A DNA stretch of 64,000 bases. Source: Auanema rhodensis (Eukaryota; Nematoda; Chromadorea; Rhabditida; Rhabditidae). The notes below the pieces were generated by a model. It saw only the letters and a list, made by a program, of their open reading frames with translations, made no database searches and was not told the origin of the DNA. The stretch is from positions 8,742,001 to 8,806,000 of the forward strand of contig OZ059895.1 in the NCBI GenBank assembly GCA_964057225.1, written 5' to 3'. Position 1 is the stretch's first letter. Each line of letters starts with the position of its first letter. A program made the translations under genes and the position numbers. This document shows, piece after piece, positions 1-11,900 of this stretch.

Positions 1-3000
1 TTTATTTTCTAAAGCATGTCCTAAATCAAGCAATAAAAGTGTTATAATTATAATAGCTTTTCATACTATAAGAAACCATGTAATAAGCTGAAGCTTTCTG
101 TTTCATTTTCAAATCTATATGAGAAGCATATCGACGAATAATGTCGCTACTGTCCTCATACACTGAGCTTGATGTAGTTAAAGTCATATATGAACCAAAT
201 TCCTGAAAAGTGAATGAAAGCTACAAGAGAAACAGGAGCGATACCTCAAAAAAATCTTTTCGAAACTGTCGATATAAATCGGTAACAAGTTTATCGATAA
301 TTTGTTTAGTATTAAAGTAACTTTGATCCTCTGTGCTCTGCCAATGTAAAATTAATAAAATAACCAATATTTTTCCAATGTATTACCTTTTCCGCCATGC
401 AATGTCTATTTTCTTGAACACATCCCGAAAATAACTCAGCTTCTGATTGAATAAAATAACTTGCCATAATAGACTAAACCATAAAAACATTGATTATAAA
501 AATAAAATCATCACATACTCTCATTTGGCTAGAATATCTTTTGAAAATATTAGAAACAGCAAATTCATAACTCTCCCAGCCCACAACTTCTAAGAGTGCA
601 TCTATCTAGAATTTATCGAATAAACAATATGGTTAAAGAACAATACCTCAATAGGAGGTGGAACTTTGAGTTCCTCTGACACAAGTTCCTCTACTTTTTT
701 AACTTCTCTGTAAAGTTCGCCTATTAAACGAGCACTTGCATATGTAGGTTTCAAATTTCGAAGAGGATTATAATCAGGATAATACTCTACTTTTTCAGGA
801 GGACACCATTTTCGAAAATCATCTTCATCTGAAAAAAAAAGAATGAACCATAGGTGATGTATTTTCTTAACACCTTGTTCCCACGAAGTTTGGAGTTTAG
901 CAGGGGGATTGCCGGTTTTAGGAAAGTCTATTGCAATCGAAGCTTTTTCAGCTAATCGTGTAGATACCTGAAGATAGAATAGCATGAATAAAACGAGCAG
1001 TGTATCACTGACTGTGGAATCAATATGATATAAATCCGAATTGTGAAGATGGCAATTAGATATAACACCTATGGCATCCTGACTTATTACATTAACAAAA
1101 AATTTTGCACACTCTTCGTTCTGAAATATATACTTTTACTAGAAAGAGAGTATTAACTTAATTACTAAGTTAGACATGTTGATAGGAATCTTTTGCGATG
1201 GTTGGGCTGTGTAAGCACCCGCAGGACTATTTTCCTCCAAAAGTAGTTCTGGGTCCCATATAACGCTATACTCATCTCCATCCAGATCGGATCCTATAAG
1301 TAGTATTTCAAAGTTAAAACTTCAGCAAAGTTGAGCATTAAAAATACCTGCCATTTCATCAGGATGAGGACGGGGTCCGTAACTCGGAAAAACTAGAACG
1401 TCTACTAGATGATGGAGTTCCGGAACATCAATAGCTTCAAATATTCGTACATCACCAACCACCATTGTTGGACTTTTAGTGATCATTGCTGGTCCTTAAA
1501 TTAAAATATAGTTATTTTTATCTTCTGCAATGTTTTAAAACCTATGTGAACAATATTTTTTGTTTTGGAAGTTGGATTATATTCAGTGGATATACTAGAA
1601 TATTGGAAAAAAACCTAAACTAACTAACTTTAACAATAGTTTCCGGAAGTACTCATACTTGGCCTGATTGTAATCGACCACTTTCATCTAAAACTCCCAT
1701 CATGCCTCGACCTAAACCTCTAGGTATGGCAATTCGTAGTTTTTGCAACTGTCTTGCTATAAAAAATCATACAGTATGTTTATTCGTAATAACCAAACTT
1801 ATGGTGGAATGAGCATTGGCTAAGAGCATTCCTCGAAAGAAAGGTTCAAACGATAAACTCAAGCCAGTTCTATGATCCAGCCTCGTGATGTCAATCCTCC
1901 TAGGAAGTTCCTACAAAATGTCCTCAGATGAGTTGCAATCCAAATAGTAACCATTAATTTATTTTTACAATGATGGTCTGAAGAAATTTGCTTAGCAATA
2001 TTTCTTATATTCATATCTAATAATTGATGAATTCTATTCTTAATTCTATCATGCAATACTTTTTTTTTCTCACTTGCCTATAAGATTATCGTTTTTTTTA
2101 CTAACACTTGAAAAAAACGTACAAAATCGAGAACTGCAATCAGGGGTTTGTTCAAAAATAAGGTAGTAACGCCGGAATACTTCACAACTTCTAACGGTTG
2201 ATGAGGATAACGCTTTGCTTCAAATCTGAAACAAAACAAACTTTCAAAAAAACATTATAGAAACTGACTTCTCCTGGCTAGGTCTAAAAGCGCAATGTAA
2301 TGTCCATGAGTGTTCTTCAATTTTAGGAATGTTATTTTCTTTTGCCCAAGTAGATAACTGATCCAGATATGGATCAACTGATAAAACTCCTTTCATACCT
2401 CTAAATCGTATCTAAATCTTATATTGGTTATTATTCTGATATCGTTTACATCACTTACCTGAAAGCATCCAGGAACACTTCGAAGTCTCATATCTCTAAC
2501 AATACGTTTGGCGAAACTTGCACTTATGATGCCTACACCATCAGAAAATGTATAAGCTTTTCTTAAATAAATAAGTTCCTTTTTTCGTCATAATTTTAGC
2601 TAACTTCGACGAATTTTGACCACCAATTATGTCGTGTATCCGATGGTATTCCTCTCTATCTAATCCCACACCTGTTTCCTTAATTATTTCAATTAAAAAC
2701 TATTATTTGAAAAAAAACTTACTCGAGATTGTGTAAAACATTGGCCCAATCGAGCCATAAGTCTCGGAACACTATCCAGACGATCAAATCTATGCAATTA
2801 CATAATATAGAAATACAAATAATCTTACTAACCTTCCCATCTTAGTGCGGAACTTGATGATACTATAAGTATTCGAATTACTATCACTTGATTTTTGTTT
2901 TGATTTCCAGCTATGAGCATCTAACACTCCTAACATAAAGTATGCTCCGTGATCACGTTGCTGACTCGAAGAACTCCCCACATAGAAATAATGCCTTCCT

Positions 3001-5286
3001 AAATATCAAAATACATTATAATTTAAATGAAATCACCACTTACCACCAACTTGTATGCCTTTAGTGAAGGTTTCAATAACAGTATTTTCTATTTCTCGAA
3101 ATGTGTTTGATATTGTGGACAATTTCCTACCATCTTCGTCTCTATAAATCAGTAGAAACAAATTATGTACTCTCTTGGATAAAAAAACCTATAGGCTACA
3201 CGAATGAAAGAATAAGATCTTTCTTCATCACTTATAGAATGGGATCTAACAGCCCGATTACTCATAACTACTTCACGAGGCATAGGTAGTAAGCGGGTAG
3301 GTGTTATAATAACTTTCCTTATCTTCATGTATCCATCTTCTCTCTGTTCTGTTGTAAGTCCATTATGAACAGGAAATAGTACTTTCTTATAAAATAACAT
3401 AGAAAAACTCTGAAAATCTTTGTATTTAACAAAAATCTTAAAAGCCTATACTTACTTCAGGTAGGTTAGAAATCATAATATTTTCATCCACATAATGAAT
3501 TATTTCCTCTAATGTATCAAGACATGCCTAATGAAAAAACCATATTTGTAAGTGATACACTACTTACATTAGCATCTTTGAAAAAACTTTCGCTGACCAT
3601 ATCTAGGAAATTTTTCCACACTTGTTTATTTCTTAGAATCTGGCACTTAACCATAGAACCTCTGCAAAACAGCTGGTAACAATATAAAGATAGGAGAAAA
3701 CAAACCTTGCTAAAAGAGCTTCAACAAGGTAAACTAATTCGTTTTTGTTTGCTATGAAATTCTGTTCTTTCGATATTCTCATATTTGTCGCAGTTCTCTG
3801 AAAAATCAGACGATATTAAAGCACAATTGAGCATCAATTAGTTAACCTCCAATTCACAGTTGAAACAGTAATATATACTATAAAGAATTTCATCAGTTAC
3901 ACATTTTCTGAATTCGCCCTCAGGTTCCATGACATACGGCCAAAAAGGATTGGTATTTTCCGATATTATTTGAACATTTTGCTAAAACAGAGAAAAACTA
4001 GTTGTACATTCGAAAATACTTACTTCCAAATTTACAAGCTCGATAGGAACACGGGAACGGTTATATAAGCGAGATAATAATGAGTAAAATGTACTCTATA
4101 AAATAGAATTAATAGAAACACCATTAGTTAGGGTACCAAATCAATGTCAAGATTGAGGCTATAAATCGAGCTATGAGTAATAGCCGGTTGTCCACTACAC
4201 CGATATTTCTTTCTCTCTGGACTTCTGATATCACAAAAAATTTTATGACGACGGAATAACCTAAAAAAAACAATGCTGATTCATACTTTTTCCAAATTTC
4301 ACTTATAAGTCGAAGAATTCTCGTTTCTTCCTGAAGACCGAATTATTGCGGGGGAAGATGTAAGAAAATGCAAAATAAAACAAGTCTGCGTCTTAACTTC
4401 GACGAAAATCTTCCTGATGAAGTGGAACGGTATCTAGAAGAATTATAAGTCAACTGACCAAACTTATATCAAACCGAAATTTCATATTTCACTTTAATGT
4501 TGTTACCCTCTCTATCTCTAAATCCTAAGAAAGCATATAACTCCAGAAGAGTATCCGAAAAATTACCTTCAAACTGCCTTATCTCGGTAGAAATTCTGGA
4601 TTTGTCATATTCAAAGCTGGTATGTATTTTTTCTCCAGAATTGCAATTAAGTTTCCAATGAATAACATGATTTGCTCTCCAAAAGGATCCAAAATACAAT
4701 TCAGTGGTTTTCAGATCTTCATGTGCCGAACTAAATTTTTTAATTTATAATACGAAATGAAATTGCATATTCACGAACATGATATTTTGAGAAAACCATT
4801 CACTGCTTGCGAAACTAATTGAAAATGTACTTAGAGGCAGTTTAGAACAAAAACATTGAAGCGTTTTCAATATTTCAGCAATTTTTAGAAAACTGACAGC
4901 TTGATCATTGCCTTGATATTTACCAACCTGCAAAATTATAAAACTGATATGTTTCAAAGGCTATTTCAAACTTCAATAGGTAATTCATATTGGTTAATGA
5001 ACTCATTATTTAAAAAAATCGGGTCGACAGCACTATCAGACACATTGTACTGATTTTTAGAAAGTTCCTGCAAAAACTTATTTTTTAATATCATAAGAAA
5101 AGAAAAAACACTACTTTTAACAGAATTAAGTGACATCTTTTCAATATATTTAATTTCTCAGTTTCATTATATTCTTTTATTTCAAAGTTTCTCAATATTA
5201 GAGACAAATGTTTCTTTTCCGTTCTGAAAAACTGACGTTAGTTTATGTGATATATAATTATCATACCGATTATTATTTTCAAACAT
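1..5286 (-). CDS. Cellular RNA-dependent RNA polymerase (EGO-1/RRF family), 3' end outside window
   Basis: The product copies target RNA to make secondary small RNAs in RNA interference. The reading starts at ATG 5286, directly after a TTAG acceptor, and exon 1 is 20 nt (5286-5267) followed by a 43-nt intron. Many small exons follow. The catalytic signature DLDGDEY is encoded around 1271-1288 and is preceded by a GPRPHPDE-type stretch. Other family blocks are [19 protein letters not shown] near 1690-1740, [20 protein letters not shown] near 3240-3310, and [13 protein letters not shown] near 910-960. The metal-binding aspartates of the DxDGD loop are intact, so the enzyme looks active. Near the left edge an in-frame TGA (26-28) can be avoided by a 46-nt intron that leads into a further exon, so the gene probably continues past base 1. 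I cannot tell EGO-1/RRF-1 from RRF-3 by eye. Confidence 0.9.
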
Positions 5287-5300
5287 CTAATACAAAACCG
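5287..5300 (-). other. Putative trans-splice acceptor of the RdRP mRNA
   Basis: On the minus strand the sequence reads ttttgtattag followed at once by the ATG at 5286. An acceptor that touches the start codon with no usable upstream coding exon is what spliced-leader addition leaves in nematode genes. Confidence 0.45.
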
Positions 5301-5949
5301 ATGAATGCATTTAGATTAATCCTTAACAAAATGATATATAACATTGAAAGTGCAAGTTTATTTAATCCAAATAGTAAAATGTGAGAATAAACATTAGTTT
5401 ACACTATTATGAAATCATCAAGATATATAATTGTAATTGAAATCTTGCTGATATGTTGAAACAACTATTATAATTTCATTTATTGAAAACTCTATAATTG
5501 CGAATATTTAGAACTGCAATTAATAAAATAATCTGTATTTATATAATTTCTCATTAATCATACGAATCGTAACCTTCATCGAAGCAAAATACAATATCTT
5601 GCTTACATTATAGTTAAGCTCCAACCAATAATAAGTACAATTTCAAAATAACTATTAAAATCGAGCAAGCTCCACAACACGAAAATTTGCGTATGTATTT
5701 TTAAGAAGTATTACATTATGAAATCGAACAGATAAATATAATAAAATAGTAATAGAATGCTTAATAACGTTTTTGAATTTTCTGAATTTTGTTTTTAGAA
5801 TTTAATACCATTAATATCAAATTTTGGAAAATTTTTACAAATTGAAGATTTTTTTATTTTTATTTTTTAGAAGTTTTTTGAAGCTTATTGAAGCTTTTGA
5901 TAATCAAAGGAAGTTTACTTTGGTTTATACTGTCTCTAGTTTTTTGTTC
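5301..5949. other. AT-rich spacer upstream of RdRP
   Basis: There is no supported gene here. The stretch is strongly AT-rich and would hold the RdRP promoter region and the 3' flank of the coding trace that ends at 5950. Confidence 0.5.
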
Positions 5950-7380
5950 TTAAGTTGCTTTAACATTAACAAAATTAATTGGAATGAGAAGTCCCTTTAA
6001 GCATGGATCTGGCACGATTTGAGAAAGATGAGCGAGTCTGAGTGACGGGTCAAACCAGATAAGAAGATTAGGAGCTGAAGCGTAAAAAGAATCAGACTGA
6101 AGGACGATAGTGATCTAATTGTGATCATTCGATATTAAGGATGAGATACGTAGAGTTATTAGTTGTTGTTTCCGATTAATTCGGAGTTGGGTATAAGTAT
6201 GTGTCCAATTCATCTGGGAAAAAAATATTGATGCTTCTTTGTTTAGTTTTGTAATTGTGGTTTCGTGCTTTAAGTGATGGACAATGCTTTGCACATGATG
6301 AATGGCATTCTTCAGTTGTCTAAACATCCATTGGGCACTGTTGTTATCCTCTTTCTTATATATACTTAAGCTTTCTTGCGCATGTATCAGGTCATCGAGG
6401 TGTAACCAGGATTAGAACTCTTCTATTGAAATTACAGATTATGAGTATTTGCTTTATTCTAGTAGCAATTACATTCTACTTGAAGTTTGTATCATGGAAT
6501 GAAAGAAGCTAGAACTTCCTGTAAAAAGTTTTCACTGTATAGGAGCCAAAGGTTAAAATTACCATTACAAATGCAAGAAAGCATTAGTGTAGCACTTATA
6601 ATCTTGGATTCACGGCGGAATTTCCTTTGTCATTCTCTTAAGATTTGTATTAGTCTTTGAGTAATGTCGGCTTTACTCTCTAGTATTTCGTTCAGCACTG
6701 TATCTAATTAACTCTATTGTTTCATGACCTCTTTTTGAACCCCCTTGCATTATTTTCTTAGAAAGAATGACTAAAATATAAGACATTTTCACATAATATG
6801 ACTGAAGTTCAAAAACCTTTGAGTGCCTTAGAATTGTTTTGTCACTTGTTGATGTAAATGATGAAAGAAAAAAAGACCACACAATGTTCCTAAAAAATGT
6901 AATAAATGTCTGAGAAGTTTTAAAACAGAAAGTCTGGTCATTTTTCGTTTTATTTTCAAGCCAAATTGCCTTTTGTTCTCATCGTATCTTTTTTATGTCC
7001 CATTCTTCTCCACCTGATGAGGAGATATATTCAAAACACCACCTTTAGATCAGAAATCGTTTCTCATTGCAGTTGAAAATCGAATAACAATAGCGTCAGC
7101 TAACAAATTTAGTCAATATATCTGTGAAGAGTCTCCCTCAACTCTTCTAAAAGTGTTTCAACATTTTTATTTGAATCTGCTCTGCTCCGGTTTAGTTTAG
7201 TCATTCCTTTTCTCAGGAGACATTCCAGGACACATTTATGAATGTAAGAAGAACAAAGACTGGTGACAGTGAGTTTGGGAGGTAGACAAGTATCTAGTAT
7301 TTTCAAAAAATACATTATCAAAGTACACATTTTCCTTCTTATAATATTTTTCGGAAACGAAGATTAAAAAAAAGGGAAAA
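5950..7380 (-). pseudogene. Unidentified multi-exon coding trace, possibly decaying
   Basis: Several minus-strand segments read like real helical protein but do not join into one clean gene. One runs about 7330-7110 (SSYIHKCVLECLLRKGMTKL region). One runs about 6890-6630, where a 37-nt intron would join KKIMQG to DTVLNEILESK. That frame then meets an in-frame TGA at 6632-6630 and continues coherently as QRKFRRESKIISATLM. A segment at about 6375-6150 contains NSAQWMFRQLKNAIHHVQ. The last segment ends at TAA 5950 and contains LLIWFDPSLRLAHLSQIVPD. The spacing and GT/AG ends suggest introns. The in-frame stop suggests decay, a sequence error or recoding. I do not recognise the family; a helical-repeat protein is possible. 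It lies on the same strand as, and upstream of, the RdRP. Confidence 0.4.
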
Positions 7381-8329
7381 AGTATTATGTTTTAACAGCA
7401 GTTATTTGAAAAGTATAAAACGTTTTTAAATTTAAAAAAAATTCACATTGTCTATAAGTGTGAAAGATGATGAAAAATAAATTATATAATACCGTATGCC
7501 AATCCTTACCTTAGAAGGTTGACCTAGACGAATTATGGACTGTTTAGAAAAATAATTAAAGAAGAATAGTCGACGTAAAGATTAAGGATTATGAAAAGAT
7601 CTTCTTGTGTAATATTTCAGAATAACCATTCGTTCTATTCATTCATTCACTTATTTTTGTAGATTAATGTTCTATGAAATAGCACTTGACCATCCTTGAA
7701 TATCACTCTCCTTTTAGGAAAATAAATTGTCAAAAACGTACAATGGAAGTGAAACACAGAAAGATATATAATCCAATATTCTAATTTATATGAAATGATG
7801 TAATTATATGGAAAATATATTATACTTAATGTTTGAATCTATCGATAATACTTTAAATAAACAGAAAAGATACAGTATAGCTATAGAAGTGTTCACATAT
7901 TAGGAAAACAACAATTTAATAGGGATATTCGAGTCTAATAGGAGCATAGACGTTTTGAAGATCATTCAACAACAGAACAAGGATATTGATGTTCGAACTA
8001 ATGTCAGAGCAAATAAACTATATCCCTATCGTGTATCTCTAGCACGTTAAGTTTCGTTTCCTCGTTCCATTACGCATTACTTATGATTGCTTTCAGACTA
8101 AGGAGAAAAATACTCAAAAATGGTTCGAATTCAACATCAAATGTTTAGTTTAAGCCCCTATATATCTTTCAAATGCTCCCTTCCGTCATCAGTTTTGAGA
8201 TTTGGTATACAATTCATATTTGATCCCTATTTGCTTATTCTCTTCTTTTCTTTTTTTTTCTTAACCTTCTATCCCAGGATAGGCGTGTGTCTGGATTGGC
8301 ACGTTGCAGATTAGATGGATTGTGTTTGC

Positions 8330-8400
8330 GAAAAAAAGAAAGAGGGAGAAAGAAAAAGAGAAAAAAGAGAGAGATAAAGAAAAATAGATAGAGAACATGA
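8330..8400. repeat. Purine-rich (GA/A) tract
   Basis: About 70 nt are almost purely A and G on the + strand, with GAGA and AAAGA units. Confidence 0.8.
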
Positions 8401-8890
8401 TGTAAGTAGAGATGGTGAGAAGTAAAAAAGAGGTGAAGAGAACAAGGAGAAATATAAGGGATTGGACTTGTCATTCTGAACTCACTTGTCACCTTCTGCT
8501 GATTACCTTATAAACAGATAAACAGAGGATTATATGACATGCGACAATGAGAAAATGAGAGATTGAATACCTTGGAGTATAGAGAGAAGACGAAAGTGAA
8601 AAATACAGATATGTTGGCCAGCAACATACTATACTACCATATTCTATTATGTAACAATGAAATTGCGTGTATTCTGATGATTACCTTTTGCATTTATGAA
8701 AATATAATTAGTATTTATACGAAAAAGATAATATATATCTAACTATTTATCATTATCATACTCACTATATTGAAGAGATTATTGAGATTATACATATGTA
8801 TATTCATAATGACTTTCACTAGAATATTCGTTAACGAGAAGAATATTATTATAAACGACATATTATATAATTATTTATAATAAATAAATA

Positions 8891-8891
8891 A

Positions 8892-8923
<32 letters not shown>

Positions 8924-8931
8924 TTATATTG
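8891..8931. repeat. (TA)n microsatellite
   Basis: Alternating TA dinucleotides broken by a single G, flanked by TAAA units. Confidence 0.9.
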
Positions 8932-11900
8932 TTTAAGTTATCGATGACATTATTTAACTTGAAGCTATAGTCGCCACATATTCGTCAATATTGTATGTAT
9001 TAGAAAGTAAACTCTAAATAAGGAAATCAATGCATTTTCACACACATAGACCAAACACATATGTCAATACGATTGACATAGAGAATACAACTTTATAAAC
9101 GCTTATGTTGTTGAGATATTATGGAAAATCACGCAGACATCTTATTCATCATTGACTTTTCTTAGTTTTAATATTCTTCTTTTCGTTGTTCGTAAGAAGT
9201 GAAATTTTAACTTTCCCTTTGAAACTTAACATAACTCGTGTGAGCATTTCTTTTCCTTTTTCTATTCGTAGATTTACTCAACATGTTGAAAAGGATCAAT
9301 GATGCATAAGCTTTAGTGCTCCTATTTCTCGATACTATTATGACAGTCTCTCTGCTTCCTTTTTCCTTGATCACAGCCGGCATGGCCACTTATGACATGA
9401 CCATATAAGAAAATGGTCGTCTGTCATGACTATTGTCGTTCCGCCTCAGTTGCATCATGTACACCTGTCGCATACTCTAGACCTTTTCTGCTTTTCTTTT
9501 CTCTTCGGCCTGATTTTGGCGCCTAGAGGCTTGCGACCTTGGCTTGGCTTCTCAACTAAATAGTCGACTAGCGCCATCTGTCGTCCATAATAAAAGAGAT
9601 AGAAGATACCTTGGCTGACAATGAAAATCAAAATCTATGTGCTTTGCTTGTGCATATTAGTATCTACTAAGCAAAGTGAGAATGAATAGACTCGATGTAG
9701 CAGAGACAGCTCTGGCTTTTAGAGATCGAAAAGAAGAATACTGCTCTTCTTTCAATAAAAGGGAGTTAGACCAGGATCCTCTTACATTCTACCTAGCATA
9801 AATATTCTCATAGCATTCAACATCAAAGAAATATGTTCACTCCATGTACCATGAAAAGTTATTTTGTTTCTTTTAGTTTTGAAAAAAATATTATCCATCA
9901 GGTGACATGACACAGCTGTGTAGACTAATGACTTTGTTCAAAGCTCTTTTATGCATTTCTGTATCGAACGGTATGACCTGCTGTTTGGAAACTCTATTTA
10001 TAGATTGAATTATTTCCAATACTGCAACATAAAATAAATCATATATCAATAGCTTCTATATAAAATCTTTTATTAATTGAACAATTTCAATATTATTTGA
10101 AACTACTTAAGAGAAAGGATTAGTTTGTGAAAGAATATTAATATAAACTTTAATATATTTAGCTATTATTCAGAAAAAAATTAGTTGTAATACGAAAACT
10201 TGAAAACTAATCATTACTTCATATCTGAATTTAAATTTCATTTCTAACATTTTCCCGCGCTGATCAGTTTAGTTGTAGTTTTTATTTCGCTAAGTATTCA
10301 ACGTCAGCAGTCAGTATCTTTTTAGATATTGTAAAAATTATTTTATTCTTCCCTATTATTTTTTTTGTATAGAATACCTTGAAATTTATCTCAAGTCTTC
10401 TGTTTTTTCTTAAACCCCCCTTTCCTTTTTATTTTCCTCTTTTCTTAAAAAAATGCCAGCTGGAGTGGTTAGAGGATGTAAAGAGAGGACGGTCTTTCTA
10501 ATTATGACGAGGTCGTCCGTTTTCCTTCTGTCTCCATTTCCGCGTCCATTTTCATTCTTCCAATTGCCTTCCTTATTCTTTCCACCAAGGTAGATGAATT
10601 GAAATGAAAGTATGAGGTGGCTGTAAATGGCATTTCACTACATTATTTAAATGAATTGTTTAAGAACTGAGAGTTCTGTCTTTTAGCGGATTTTTAGGTT
10701 AATTTGGTATAATAGAACTTTATTTCACTGCTGATAATAATCCAAAACAGTTTTGATGTTATCTATGAGCTCTTCACGGTTGAAGCCAAACATGATTTAT
10801 TTGGGTTCCGCATGGTTGCGATTATTAAACCTTTCCTTTTAAATGATTACTTTTTGGAACTATTTCTCTCGGAGCTGTGCTCAATCCGGATTGTTTCTTG
10901 GATGGTTTTCGATAGGACAATGACCTTTATAGCTTATTTTTGCGCGAACAATCTAGCTTCATTTCAACCAACTCTCCGACAGAACCGACAGATTTTAGCG
11001 ACAAACGATTTCTTTTTTAGGATGTTTGCTTATTCGAATTTCATCCTCTTTTAGTCTTTCACTCACTTTCGACATTTTATTTGCTTCATCAATATTGTCC
11101 TTGATGCCGTAGCATTTCTTCAGTTTTTGAACATGGTTTGATTTTTTCATTTCCCTCCCCGCTCCTTTCGCTGAAATATTCGAAGAGTTCCTCACTATCT
11201 CTTGTTTTGAATAATTTCTCGATTTCTTTTTCGTCAGCACGTTTGAATAGTTTGTCCATTAATATTATTGATTAATGAATTATTAACATGCCCACCCCAT
11301 TCATAAGGAAAACTCGTAAAATATCAATACTTTTAAATGATAACACCCTTATGATTTGTAAATAAGTTTTTCCGCCAATTCCTGATTTATCTAATAATGA
11401 GAGGTAAATTGTTACCTGAAATTAGATGTTTTCCTGAAAATTTTCTGTTGAAATTTTTTTAAATCTGAAAAGTTCCTTGTTCAATACCCTTGTTGTTTTA
11501 TTAGTTTTCGCGCAATCTTTTTGGCGAAGTGTTACTCAAGCTATTAGTTGTACGTGATAATATTTTAGAACTATGAGCTGATAAGCATTTATTTCGAAAG
11601 CTTACCGTTTCTAGAATGAACACCATGTTAGGTTTGGTGCTTCTCTCTGCTTATCTTCACCGTCTTTGTCATCTCTTGTTGCACTTGACACTAGTATTCA
11701 TGTTTGCCAACTGTACCTTCGTAGTTTTATTCCCTGTTTTCTATTTCTCTTTTCTTGCACACTCCTTTTCCTTCTTGAAGTTTGTGTTCAACTTGTTATA
11801 CGCCGTCTATCCCTTCTTTCCATTATGTAGTGTGATGATCATCTGGGAAAAGTTCGATTTATCTAGTTTAGCTTTGCAACCCGATATCCCCTTTTTTCTT

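Noticed and set aside
54-110. Ruby-type piRNA motif CTGTTTCA near 99 and again near 26133
   Set aside because: Only isolated 8-mers, the first inside RdRP coding sequence. No cluster and no downstream spacing pattern.
7010-7060. Hammerhead-like CTGATGAG core
   Set aside because: No paired stems and no GAAA at the required spacing.
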